Shown: positions 1-6,865, counted from the stretch's first letter. The stretch is 38,895 bases of DNA from Desulfobulbaceae bacterium (GCA_027859235.1 JAQIBE010000093.1:1-38895), one strand, 5' to 3'. Numbers and translations: made by a program. Notes: generated from the letters alone by a model not told the origin.

Positions 1-8
1 TATACATG

Positions 9-92
9 GGCTGATTCTCCTTTTTTTGCAGCATAATGACTGCGTTTATCGTTGAGCATGATGTATATCATAGCTCGTTGAGAGAATCAGCC
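9..92. other. Foldable inverted-repeat element (three-way-junction-like)
   Basis: An 11-base inverted repeat at 9-19 and 82-92 (GGCTGATTCTC / GAGAATCAGCC) encloses two further hairpins. One is GCAG/CTGC at 28-31 and 40-43. The other is GAGCATGAT/ATCAT-A-GCTC at 54-62 and 67-76, with a 4-nt loop and one bulged A. Together they could fold as a closed stem with two arms. No T-tract follows, so this is not a simple terminator. It may be a structured RNA, or the end of a small mobile repeat. The left edge of the window prevents a decision. Confidence 0.4.
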
Positions 93-370
93 TTCTCATT
101 TTACCTTACCTGTTCAAGAACAAGGAGCGGTGAAAATAAAAAGCACCCCATGGGTATTTCCTTACGGGCACGCAGCATATTAGTCATATGCGAGAATTTT
201 TCTTTTTACAGTGACGCAGTAATTGGGCAGGTAAGCGAGTTTACGCGACTCCGAAAGAGCAGTTTTTCAAGGTGCCCAAATATAAGAATGGATTGCTCTT
301 GCTATACGTACCATGATGATACACCTAACTCACCCAGGTCATAATTAGGTAAATGTTTCCGCCACGAGGA
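93..370. other. Region without recognisable gene
   Basis: A 102-codon open frame crosses this stretch on the plus strand (36-344), but its product shows no domain, its start has no ribosome-binding site, and it runs through the inverted-repeat element. I see no promoter, RNA gene or gene remnant that I can defend. Confidence 0.4.
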
Positions 371-859
371 TTAATGTGCCGTCTCATCCTGCAATAGACC
401 ATGGGCCTTGCCTATGCGGTACACAAGCTCCATGAACCCTTTGGGTAATGGCACATCACGCTCCTCAATAAGCACACCAAGCGCCTTTGCCTGCGCAAGA
501 ACAGTAGCAGCGGCATCATCAATCTCCTCCTGAAAATTACATAAATAATGAATGCGCAAGGCATCGGTTAAGGGGATCCTGAAATCCCCAAAATTAACAC
601 CGATCTGCTGCAATTCAGTGGTGATCAGACCACTATTATCCTGCACAAATTGTTGCATTTTCTCATCTGGATTTGGAGTGCCGAACAACTCGTTCATAAC
701 CGCCGCAGCTATCATGCCATAAAACATTTTTTCCTGATCAGGATATTTCGCAACCAGGAACTCCCGCATCTTCTTGAAGAAGACCATACGAATAACATCA
801 ACACCTTCACGCAGGCTTGGGATAAACTCTCGATCTATTTTCACGTCTGTCATTGTCAT
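371..859 (-). CDS. Hypothetical helical protein, 162 aa
   Basis: I do not recognise this family. The product is acidic and apparently all-helical, with no signal peptide, membrane segment, Cys motif or repeat, so a soluble cytoplasmic protein is likely. The start at 859 is chosen because GAGGTG lies a few bases upstream; a second Met two codons in is less well placed. It lies 86 bases downstream of the LytM-like gene on the same strand, so the two may share a transcript. A TTGACT -35-like hexamer sits in the gap, but its -10 partner is poor. Nothing in the neighbourhood suggests a function. That it is a real gene is inferred from the ribosome-binding site and the absence of a better frame on either strand. 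Confidence 0.6.
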   Translation of the reverse strand: MTMTDVKIDREFIPSLREGVDVIRMVFFKKMREFLVAKYPDQEKMFYGMIAAAVMNELFGTPNPDEKMQQFVQDNSGLITTELQQIGVNFGDFRIPLTDALRIHYLCNFQEEIDDAAATVLAQAKALGVLIEERDVPLPKGFMELVYRIGKAHGLLQDETAH

Positions 860-945
860 GCCATCACCTCTGCAATGCTTTAAAAAAAGTGAAAATGCCC
901 GACTTCGAAGGGAAAGTCAAGTTTGACCGATTGCAAAAGATGAAC

Positions 946-1467
946 CTAAAAAGAAGGTTGAACAAAATGAGCAAAGGGCTGGTCATGCACACCCTGCCAA
1001 TCCAAAACCGATATGGAGCGCCAATCACCTGCAAGTACGGATAAATGGAGGTGGGATGGCACATTGCTGACCGCATAATTTATGAATCCAACCGCATCAC
1101 CGCAGACAAGGTGCTGACCAGGGGTTACCCGGGGTTCAAGATGGGAAAGGAGAACTAACACATCCGGCTGCGTATCGGGGTTGAGCCATACCGTCTTATC
1201 AAGGAAATCCGCACAAATGGCCACAACCGTTCCAGACACAGGAGAGATAATGCGAAATCCACGCATAACATCATAAAGACCAGAAGACGTTTCAAATTGC
1301 ACCAGATCAATCCCTTCATGGGGCTCTGGCCGCTTCTGCCAGACAGAAGGCCACCAGACCGCGTCATCACCCAGCCCCATGCCATCCGTGATGACAAAAG
1401 GTGAAGCAACTGGATCGATCACCCCATTCGCCTCGAGCAATAAGATGCAATATTCATCAAAGTTCAT
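946..1467 (-). CDS. LytM/M23 metallopeptidase-like protein without signal peptide
   Basis: The product (173 aa) carries the zinc-site pattern of LytM/M23 endopeptidases: HxxxD near residues 49-53 (HEGID), a His at about 108 (SHLEP) and HxH near 138-140 (SHLHLSV). A stretch resembling the usual AxxxGxV core lies between (SPVSGTVVAI). Family members cut peptidoglycan cross-bridges and are normally exported. Here I see no signal peptide, lipobox or membrane segment, so either export is unusual or the domain acts on something in the cytoplasm. The start at 1467 is preferred over an upstream Met at 1491 because GAGGG lies 7 bases before it. The fold assignment rests on motifs only; the overall sequence is divergent from well-known LytM proteins. 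Confidence 0.65.
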   Translation of the reverse strand: MNFDEYCILLLEANGVIDPVASPFVITDGMGLGDDAVWWPSVWQKRPEPHEGIDLVQFETSSGLYDVMRGFRIISPVSGTVVAICADFLDKTVWLNPDTQPDVLVLLSHLEPRVTPGQHLVCGDAVGFINYAVSNVPSHLHLSVLAGDWRSISVLDWQGVHDQPFAHFVQPSF

Positions 1468-1507
1468 AACCATACCCTCAGATAAAACCACGCTACTAAC
1501 AAATACC

Positions 1508-1536
1508 TTGATCTATTCATATAAGTTTATTATGAT
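1508..1536 (+). promoter_or_regulatory. Sigma-70-type promoter for the PilZ gene
   Basis: TTGATC at 1508-1513 and TATGAT at 1531-1536 are separated by 17 bases in an AT-rich intergenic stretch, about 100 bases before the PilZ start codon. It also lies in the divergent gap upstream of the LytM-like gene. Confidence 0.5.
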
Positions 1537-1635
1537 ATTCTGTTACAATCTTAAGCCGTTACATGTCTGTACTGACAAAAACAAGAAACAATCACCACAT
1601 GACTCAATTGCCAATTCATCCTTAAAGGATTTCCC

Positions 1636-2016
1636 ATGCTTGCTGCACCAACACTTGAGCAAAAAGACAGAAGGCAACATCAACGTTTTAAGGTTAAACA
1701 AAACACCATGGCCTTGAGCACAAGTACATTTGGAGAAATTATCAACATTTCAGAAGGTGGACTGCGCCTGAAATGCTTACTCCACAGTGATGAGCCGTTT
1801 GCAACTGCCTTTGACATTGGTTTATTATCAAATGAGAGAGATTATTATTTAGATAACCTCCCCTGCAAGGTCGTGTCAATAAAGGACTCCTCCCCTCTGC
1901 AGGCATCCTGGTCAACCTTTATTCGTGAGGCAGGCATTATGTTCGTTAACCTCACTGGCGACCAACAGGCCAAACTATCTCTCTTCTTAAAACAAAACAC
2001 CATCACTGAAGCCTAA
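1636..2016 (+). CDS. PilZ-domain protein (c-di-GMP receptor type)
   Basis: This 126-aa protein is essentially a single PilZ domain. Both parts of the c-di-GMP-binding signature are present: RxxxR at residues 13-17 (RQHQR) and N-x-S-x-x-G at 37-42 (NISEGG). Proteins with both motifs usually bind cyclic di-GMP and pass the signal to motility, adhesion or secretion partners. With no other domain fused, it should act through a partner protein. The start at 1636 has AAGGA six bases upstream. It stands as a single gene with its own promoter at 1508-1536. No diguanylate cyclase or phosphodiesterase lies nearby, so the pathway it serves cannot be told from context. Confidence 0.85.
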   Translation: MLAAPTLEQKDRRQHQRFKVKQNTMALSTSTFGEIINISEGGLRLKCLLHSDEPFATAFDIGLLSNERDYYLDNLPCKVVSIKDSSPLQASWSTFIREAGIMFVNLTGDQQAKLSLFLKQNTITEA

Positions 2017-2065
2017 CCCAAGACTTACCCTGCCCCTATTCCTCTATTATAAAATCATCCATCTG

Positions 2066-2094
2066 TTGATTTCTACAGCTTTATCATGTATAAT
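2066..2094 (+). promoter_or_regulatory. Strong sigma-70-type promoter for the zinc-ribbon gene
   Basis: TTGATT at 2066-2071 and a perfect TATAAT at 2089-2094 are spaced by 17 bases, about 100 bases upstream of the start at 2192. The leader in between contains a small hairpin, AGCATC/GATGCT at 2140-2157. Confidence 0.65.
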
Positions 2095-2191
2095 CCCCTT
2101 TTTTTATAAGCTAGTTGTAAATACCTTTTAGAATAGTTCAGCATCCCCTTTGATGCTTTGAAAAATAGATTTTTGTTACCCGAGGTGACAC

Positions 2192-2851
2192 ATGATTACT
2201 GCTGATGACTGTATTCGCTACTGTGCAATGGAGTTCTACTGCCCCCATTGCGAAACAAAACTTTCCCCCTGTGAAGTTCCACCATTTCATATCGGTGATG
2301 GTCTTGGCTGGGGAACAGAAGTATTTTTTGTCTGCCTCAATGACGAATGTCCGCCATTTGTAAAGGGCTGGGCCCATATCGAAGCACAATTTGGTCATGT
2401 CGGTTCCTATCGCTATATGCGTCTGCCCAACGAGACCAAGGGTGACACGATGATGGTCGGCAACAAAATGGCCTTCACCGGATCTATCCTTGATCCGGAT
2501 GCTATTTTAGCGGCAAACACCCGTCACCAACAGGAAAGAGCATGGGTGGAGGAATTTGACCAATCAGTTATTGATAAAAATACCGCACCGGCACTGGGTG
2601 TTCTTGTTGATGCCAAAGCCAATAAAAATCATCGCAAGGCCGCATGCGACATCCTCCTGAAGATAGGAGATATTTCCTCCTATGATGCGGCTGCTAGTCT
2701 TACCGACTTAAACCCAGAGACCGAGAACAAGGTTAATATTCTCAAAAAAGAACTGCTCAAGAAGAATTTCATGCGGGAATGCCCGGATTGTGCGGAAATT
2801 GTCAAAGCAAAAGCTAGTGTATGTAAACATTGTAAAAAGACTTTGGCGTAA
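2192..2851 (+). CDS. Double zinc-ribbon protein, function unknown
   Basis: The 219-aa product has two metal-binding regions. The N-terminal one has CPHC near residue 17 followed by further Cys residues (CLNDEC near 48). The C-terminal one is a compact zinc ribbon, CPDC at about 199 and CKHC at about 212. Between them is a soluble helical region (roughly 110-190) that could pack like short HEAT-type helices. No catalytic motif or membrane segment is visible. The start at 2192 is supported by GAGGTGA three bases upstream. It has its own promoter and no operon partner. I do not recognise a named family; binding of a nucleic acid or protein through the ribbons is only a guess. Confidence 0.75.
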   Translation: MITADDCIRYCAMEFYCPHCETKLSPCEVPPFHIGDGLGWGTEVFFVCLNDECPPFVKGWAHIEAQFGHVGSYRYMRLPNETKGDTMMVGNKMAFTGSILDPDAILAANTRHQQERAWVEEFDQSVIDKNTAPALGVLVDAKANKNHRKAACDILLKIGDISSYDAAASLTDLNPETENKVNILKKELLKKNFMRECPDCAEIVKAKASVCKHCKKTLA

Positions 2852-2862
2852 CACGGATAAAC

Positions 2863-2880
2863 GAGACTTCAGTCTCATTT
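2863..2880 (+). terminator. Possible weak terminator after the zinc-ribbon gene
   Basis: GAGAC at 2863-2867 and GTCTC at 2872-2876 form a 5-bp hairpin with loop TTCA, followed by ATTTT. It lies 12 bases after the stop codon. The stem is short, so termination may be partial. Confidence 0.35.
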
Positions 2881-2885
2881 TACCC

Positions 2886-2914
2886 TTGCGTTCAAATTAG
2901 CTATCGACTATAAA
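2886..2914 (+). promoter_or_regulatory. Promoter of tRNA-His
   Basis: TTGCGT at 2886-2891 and TATAAA at 2909-2914 with a 17-base spacer lie about 30 bases before the tRNA 5' end, as expected for a stable RNA gene. Confidence 0.6.
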
Positions 2915-2945
2915 CGATGGTTCCTGATCGAATTGGTCAAGATAT

Positions 2946-3023
2946 GGTGGGCGTAGCTCAGCTGGTGGTAGCTCCTGGTTGTGGTCCAGGTGGTCGTGGG
3001 TTCGAGTCCCATCGCTCACCCCA
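2946..3023 (+). tRNA. tRNA-His (GTG)
   Basis: A full cloverleaf is visible. The acceptor stem GTGGGCG (2947-2953) pairs with CGCTCAC (3013-3019). The extra G-1 at 2946 faces C73 at 3020, the histidine identity pair. The anticodon stem CCTGG/CCAGG holds loop TTGTGGT with anticodon GTG at 2981-2983. The T-arm GTGGGTTCGAGTCCCAT is standard. The CCA end is encoded at 3021-3023. Confidence 0.96.
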
Positions 3024-3034
3024 TTTACATATTC

Positions 3035-3068
3035 AAAGGGTTCAAGTTTCTACTTGAACCCTTTTTTT
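3035..3068 (+). terminator. Rho-independent terminator of tRNA-His
   Basis: A 13-bp perfect stem (3035-3047 with 3052-3064), loop TTCT, runs into a T-tract to 3068. It lies only 18 bases before the start codon of the next small gene, so that gene would depend on read-through or be regulated by attenuation. Confidence 0.9.
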
Positions 3069-3085
3069 ATTTATGGAGCACAAGA

Positions 3086-3289
3086 ATGACATATCCGGAC
3101 AATGAGGATTTCCCACAACTCATACTCCATTGCATATTCTGTAATGAACAAGCTGAACTTTATGGCCGCTGAGCTAATGCAAGAGTCACCTGCACGGCAT
3201 GCGGGATGGAGACGAAGGCTTCATTGTCTCAAGAACAGATTGCAGCATGGCAGGATGATGTCTGCAGAGAGTTACACAGAAAAACATAA
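3086..3289 (+). CDS. Lar-like zinc-ribbon protein with in-frame UGA (candidate selenoprotein or nonsense-interrupted gene)
   Basis: A GGAG site seven bases upstream of ATG 3086 opens a frame that reads 28 codons, meets TGA at 3170-3172, and continues in the same frame to TAA at 3287-3289 (67 residues with the UGA decoded). The parts on both sides belong together. CIFC at residues 16-19 and CTACG at 36-40 make a zinc ribbon, followed by an EQIAAW segment near 50-55. This layout resembles the Lar/restriction-alleviation type of ribbon (CPFC...CxxCG...AIxAW). The UGA is codon 29, between the two Cys pairs. A SECIS-like hairpin follows at 3189-3205. Either Sec is inserted here, or a CGA-to-TGA change has broken the gene. 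The convergent neighbour has a very likely Sec codon, so the host probably has Sec machinery. Confidence 0.55.
3189..3205 (+). promoter_or_regulatory. SECIS-like hairpin after UGA 3170-3172
   Basis: CCTGCA at 3189-3194 pairs with TGCGGG at 3200-3205 (six pairs, one G-U) around loop CGGCA. The loop has GG at positions 2-3 and starts 22 bases after the UGA. This fits the loose bacterial SECIS pattern as I remember it (a G in the first two loop bases, about 16-37 bases from UGA). The pattern is permissive, so chance is possible. Confidence 0.4.
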
Positions 3290-3290
3290 A

Positions 3291-3325
3291 AAAAGCCCAA
3301 CCTATAAAAGGTTGGGCTTTTTTTA
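3291..3325. terminator. Bidirectional terminator between the two UGA-containing genes
   Basis: AAAAGCCCAACC at 3291-3302 pairs with GGTTGGGCTTTT at 3310-3321 around a 7-nt loop, with a T-tract on the plus strand and an A-tract before the stem that gives a T-tract on the minus strand. It serves both convergent genes. Confidence 0.9.
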
Positions 3326-3348
3326 TTACTTACACAGTTGTGGAGCAA

Positions 3349-3690
3349 TTATCCGCAGGAGCCGCCTGAACAGCCACCGCTTGAACAGCCACCACCACCA
3401 CCACTACTCAGTGGAACCTTAGAAGAAATAGAGAAACCGGAGCGTGGCCCAGCATCCATAAAATCAACTGTAATTTCAAGAGTTTGAGCAACTAGTCCCT
3501 TGTCCACAAGAAATTTTAAACCATCTTTCTCTGTAATTTCATCGTTGTCTTTTGGCTCATCCAGAGCCAATCCCAGTGAAGGGCCGGATCAACCGCCCTG
3601 CATTAAGGATATCCGGATATCAGAATCAATTTTATTCTGCTCCAGATAAGATTTCAAATTCTCCATGGCGCTATCAGTAACAATCAGCAT
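3349..3690 (-). CDS. HesB/IscA-like selenoprotein (UGA-decoded Sec34)
   Basis: From ATG at 3690 (GGAGGT eight bases upstream) the frame reads 33 codons, a TGA at 3591-3589, then 79 more codons to TAA at 3349. That gives 113 residues with Sec at position 34. The context is MQGG-U-SGPSLGLAL, which aligns with the first conserved Cys of the A-type Fe-S carrier signature (GGCSG). HesB-like proteins with Sec at this site are a known bacterial selenoprotein family. The tail is Gly/Cys-rich (CSSGGCSGGSCG), probably metal-binding or redox-active. A 7-bp SECIS-like hairpin follows the UGA. Standard gene calling would truncate the gene to the last 73 residues. Its role is likely Fe-S or sulfur handling, but the substrate is unknown. 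Confidence 0.88.
3552..3570 (-). promoter_or_regulatory. SECIS-like element of the HesB-like selenoprotein gene
   Basis: Read on the minus strand, TTGGCTC (3570-3564) and GAGCCAA (3558-3552) form a perfect 7-bp stem around loop TGGAT, with GG at loop positions 2-3. The loop begins 25 bases after the UGA (3591-3589), within the range accepted for bacterial SECIS elements. The hairpin is itself coding sequence. Confidence 0.75.
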
Positions 3691-3718
3691 GAATATTTAC
3701 CTCCAAGTAAACTTCAAA

Positions 3719-3746
3719 TTAATATAAATAAAAATAAGACTTTCAA
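3719..3746 (-). promoter_or_regulatory. Candidate promoter of the HesB-like selenoprotein gene
   Basis: On the minus strand, TTGAAA (3746-3741) and TATTAA (3724-3719) are 16 bases apart, about 30 bases before the start codon. A TTCAAA/TTTGAA inverted repeat (3742-3747, 3760-3765) overlaps the -35 and could be an operator. The region is very AT-rich, so both calls are tentative. Confidence 0.4.
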
Positions 3747-3908
3747 ATAGTTAAAAACTTTTGAATTGAAAAAAACAGGTTACTATTCTACCATAGAACG
3801 TGAATCCGCCTGTTTAATTTAATAAAATAAGCAACCTCTGCCAATAAGTCAACTCCCATGAACAAAAGAAATTTTATGGGCGTAAAGCTACCTCCCGTTT
3901 ATAATAGT

Positions 3909-3937
3909 TTGTGATTCATACATTGATTTTCTATACT
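3909..3937 (+). promoter_or_regulatory. Candidate promoter of the phosphofructokinase gene
   Basis: TTGTGA at 3909-3914 and TATACT at 3932-3937 have a 17-base spacer, about 55 bases before the start codon. The rest of the intergenic stretch 3747-3908 is AT-rich with no other recognisable feature. Confidence 0.45.
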
Positions 3938-3992
3938 CTTCTTAACAGAACTCACTACAATTTCTATTCTACTTTTATCTATAGGCACAATT

Positions 3993-5102
3993 ATGAAAAA
4001 AATCGTTATTTCCACAGGGGGCGGTGATGCTCCGGGGCTCAATGCTGTTATCTATGCCGTTGTCATGGCATCCCATGCGCGGGGCTGGGAAGTATACGGG
4101 AGCCGCAGCGGCTATCTGGGCCTCTTGGACCTTGATGAACTTGTGCGTCTCACCCCTGATAAGGTCGCAGATATTACATCAACGGGCGGCACGATCATCG
4201 GCTCCACCAATAAGGGTAACCCCTTTGCCATGCCAATCGAGAACCTTGCCGGGGAAGTGGAGATCCATGATGTTTCTGACCGGGTTATGAAAAACTTCAA
4301 CCGCATGGGGTTCGCTTGCCATATTGCCATTGGCGGAGACGGCAGCCTTGAGATTGCCCATCGGTTTGCCGTAGAGAAGGGCATGAATGTCATTGGTGTA
4401 CCCAAAACCATTGATAATGATCTTGAGGCAACCCAGTCCACCTTCGGCTTTGACACCGCTGTTTCCACCGCCACCGAGGCCATTGACAAACTTCACTCCA
4501 CTGCAAAATCCCACGACCGGGTCATGGTTGTTGAGGTCATGGGACGGGATTCCGGCTGGATCGCTGTAAACTCCGGAATCTCAGGCGGAGCAGACATCAT
4601 TCTCATTCCGGAGATCCCCTTTGATATGGATGAGATCTGTAAAAAGCTGGACGATAATGAGTTACACAATAAAGATTACGCCATTGTCGTGGTTGCCGAG
4701 GGAGCCAGTGCCAAGGACGCCGAAGTTATTACCAAGGGTGCGGGTGAGGTTGGCCGGGCCGAGAAGGTACTTGGAGGCGTCGGCACCTGGGTCGCCCAGG
4801 AAATCAGCAAACGCACCAAAAAAGATACCAGGGCCCTCGTTCTCGGTCATCTGCAACGGGGTGGGTCACCGACAACCTGTGATCGACTTCTCGCACTGCG
4901 GTTCGGGGCCACTGCTGTACGCCTCGCTGAGAACCAACAATACGACCACATGGTGGCCCTGGCTGGTGATGAGATGATAGCCGTTCCCCTTGAACGGGCC
5001 ATCAGCAAACGCAAAAAAGTGCCGCGGGATGGCGACCGGGTACGGACGGCCTTAGAGATAGGCATCTGTATGGGAGTGAGCCAAGAGGAACTGCCTTTTT
5101 AG
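3993..5102 (+). CDS. pfkA: 6-phosphofructokinase, group III type
   Basis: The enzyme phosphorylates fructose 6-phosphate to the 1,6-bisphosphate, the committed step of glycolysis. At 369 aa it is longer than E. coli PfkA (320) and has the group III look. The N-terminal loop is GGGDAPGLNAVI (residues 9-20), GGDGS lies at 114-118, the catalytic PKTIDND at 137-143, and MGRDSGWIA near 185. The donor-specificity positions are mixed. Gly in GGDGS points to ATP, while Lys in PKTIDND is the residue found in pyrophosphate enzymes; enzymes with this pair are often ATP-dependent, but some use pyrophosphate. It stands alone with its own promoter. The ribosome-binding site (AGG, 8 bases away) is weak. It faces the HNH/folC/uvrD group, and I see no clear terminator in the 113-base convergent gap. 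Confidence 0.93.
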   Translation: MKKIVISTGGGDAPGLNAVIYAVVMASHARGWEVYGSRSGYLGLLDLDELVRLTPDKVADITSTGGTIIGSTNKGNPFAMPIENLAGEVEIHDVSDRVMKNFNRMGFACHIAIGGDGSLEIAHRFAVEKGMNVIGVPKTIDNDLEATQSTFGFDTAVSTATEAIDKLHSTAKSHDRVMVVEVMGRDSGWIAVNSGISGGADIILIPEIPFDMDEICKKLDDNELHNKDYAIVVVAEGASAKDAEVITKGAGEVGRAEKVLGGVGTWVAQEISKRTKKDTRALVLGHLQRGGSPTTCDRLLALRFGATAVRLAENQQYDHMVALAGDEMIAVPLERAISKRKKVPRDGDRVRTALEIGICMGVSQEELPF

Positions 5103-5215
5103 AATTTAAAACCACAAGAACCAGCATGGGGCGTGAAACCGCGTAGCCAGGATATGTGTAAATAGAGATTTAACCCTATCAGATCTGCCGCTGAAATAAG
5201 GGATACACTCCCACC

Positions 5216-5533
5216 TCAGCCGTTATCCTCTTCGTTACCACTCACACGCTCCAGAAAATCTTCCCACTCAATGGGCAGCATATTGCTCTTCCTGGTGTTG
5301 CACTCCTTGCAACAGGCGACAATATTCCCCTTGGACGAACTGCCACCACGGGCGACCGGGAGGAGGTGATCCATGGTGAGCTTCTTAGCGGGAAAATGTT
5401 CTCCACAGTAGTAACAAATTCCTGTGGAGAGTTTTGTTTTCCACCACTGGCTCTTACGTAATTTCCGCGCCTTATCGCGCTCCTGACGGATCACCGCTTC
5501 ATCCACGCCGTCAAAAAAGAAACTGTCATTCAT
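5216..5533 (-). CDS. Small HNH endonuclease-family protein
   Basis: The 105-aa protein has a zinc-bound HNH (McrA-like) fold. CYYC lies near residue 40, the metal/catalytic DH in TMDHLLPVARGG near 54, and the second pair CCKEC near 75, followed by NTRKSN. HNH domains cut nucleic acid through a bba-metal site. A free-standing copy this small may be a structure-specific nuclease or only a nucleic-acid binder. Its start overlaps the folC stop by four bases (ATGA), so it is the last gene of a folC transcript and translationally coupled. No restriction-modification, toxin or phage gene is nearby. The N-terminal 35 residues are charged and helical. Confidence 0.85.
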   Translation of the reverse strand: MNDSFFFDGVDEAVIRQERDKARKLRKSQWWKTKLSTGICYYCGEHFPAKKLTMDHLLPVARGGSSSKGNIVACCKECNTRKSNMLPIEWEDFLERVSGNEEDNG

Positions 5534-6819
5534 GGGACAAGCTCCCCCACAAGATGGACTCGGCTGGCGCCCACCAGATATAAAGAACCGGCCACCAGGA
5601 TAAGGTCATCGGCATCCGCTCTGGCCTGCACCTGAGCCAGAGCCCTTTCCACCGTATCAACCAGGATAACCTCCCCCTGAAACTCCGGATCAAGGTGCGC
5701 CTGTAACGCTACAGGTGATGCGGCCCGCTCAGAATCAGGCTTGGTTAAAATAAGCACATCACAGCGCCCAGCAATGGTATTGAGCGTTGTGCCGATATCT
5801 TTATCCGCCATGGCACCCCAAATACAGATTAAGCGCTTAAAGTCGTATTCATCAAGGCTTGCCAAGAGACTCTCCATGCCCGCAGGATTATGCGCCCCGT
5901 CCAGCAGGTAATGCAGTTTTTCACCCTCTTTCTGCTGAACATCTATGGATTCCAGTCGCCCGGGCCAATGAACTTTTTTGAGATACCGCCCAACCACCTG
6001 GTCAGATACCTGAAAACCATGGGGTGCAAGGAGTTCAATGGCGGCAAGGGCCAGGCCGCTGTTCCCCTGCTGATAGGCCCCTCTCATACCGCACTGCAGC
6101 TGGTCGATGGTGCGTGACGTCCCCCTGTATTGCCACTGGCCTTCCCCAGTGGAAGGACAGCTAAAATCACGCCCCAACAGATACATGGGGACGTTGAGTT
6201 CCTGACATTTGGTCTCAACCACCTGCAGACTGTCATCAGACGCAACGCCGGTCACCAATGGGATTTGGTCTTTGATTATTCCAGCCTTTTCACCAGCCAC
6301 CTGTCGCAAGGTATCACCCAGATAGGCCTCATGGTCCATGGACACATTGGTGATGACAGAGACCAGGGGGGTAATGACATTGGTGGCATCAAGGCGGCCG
6401 CCGAGGCCAACCTCAAAGATGGCCATATCCACCTTTTCTTCGGCAAACCACAGCATGGCCAGCGCCGTGGTGAATTCAAAATAGGTGATGGGATCTCCGC
6501 CGAGCACCCGCCTGATGCGGCTGCCGATCTCAGCAAACTTCTCTTCCGAAATATAGTCATGGCCGATGCGGAAACGTTCCCGCACTGAACTCAAATGGGG
6601 GGAGGTAAAAAGCCCGACCCGGTACCCTGCCCCGGCAAGGATGGTGAGGATATTCATGGAAACGGAGCCCTTGCCATTGGTTCCCCCCACATGCACACAG
6701 GACAGCCCCAACTGAGGGTTGCCCACCTTGGCGAGAAAACTGTTCATGGAATCAAGGCCGAGCTTGATCTTATGAAATTGCAGGTCGTCGAGGTATTGCC
6801 AGGTCTCTTTATAATTCAT
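5530..6819 (-). CDS. folC: Bifunctional dihydrofolate/folylpolyglutamate synthase
   Basis: FolC joins L-glutamate to dihydropteroate and then extends the glutamate tail of folates, using ATP in the cytosol. The 429-aa length is normal. The P-loop GTNGKGSV is at about residues 46-53. FTSPHLSSVRERF (about 74-86) is the folate-binding segment, TYFEFTTALA follows, and GLGGRLDATN (about 138-147) is the Mur-ligase-type motif. DGAHNPAG near 308 is the C-terminal glutamate-binding site. The start at 6819 has AAGGG two bases upstream. It lies 46 bases after the uvrD/pcrA stop and overlaps the HNH gene, suggesting a uvrD-folC-HNH transcript. Confidence 0.95.
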   Translation of the reverse strand: MNYKETWQYLDDLQFHKIKLGLDSMNSFLAKVGNPQLGLSCVHVGGTNGKGSVSMNILTILAGAGYRVGLFTSPHLSSVRERFRIGHDYISEEKFAEIGSRIRRVLGGDPITYFEFTTALAMLWFAEEKVDMAIFEVGLGGRLDATNVITPLVSVITNVSMDHEAYLGDTLRQVAGEKAGIIKDQIPLVTGVASDDSLQVVETKCQELNVPMYLLGRDFSCPSTGEGQWQYRGTSRTIDQLQCGMRGAYQQGNSGLALAAIELLAPHGFQVSDQVVGRYLKKVHWPGRLESIDVQQKEGEKLHYLLDGAHNPAGMESLLASLDEYDFKRLICIWGAMADKDIGTTLNTIAGRCDVLILTKPDSERAASPVALQAHLDPEFQGEVILVDTVERALAQVQARADADDLILVAGSLYLVGASRVHLVGELVP

Positions 6820-6865
6820 ACCCTTACATCCACAGGTTGCAGCCCCAAGCTGAAATTACAAAAAA

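Noticed and set aside
36-344. 102-codon open frame at the left edge
   Set aside because: No ribosome-binding site, no domain, and it runs through the structured inverted-repeat element.
2946-3330. Integrated element at the 3' end of tRNA-His
   Set aside because: tRNA genes are common integration sites, but no integrase, no direct repeat of the tRNA end and no foreign gene block follow.
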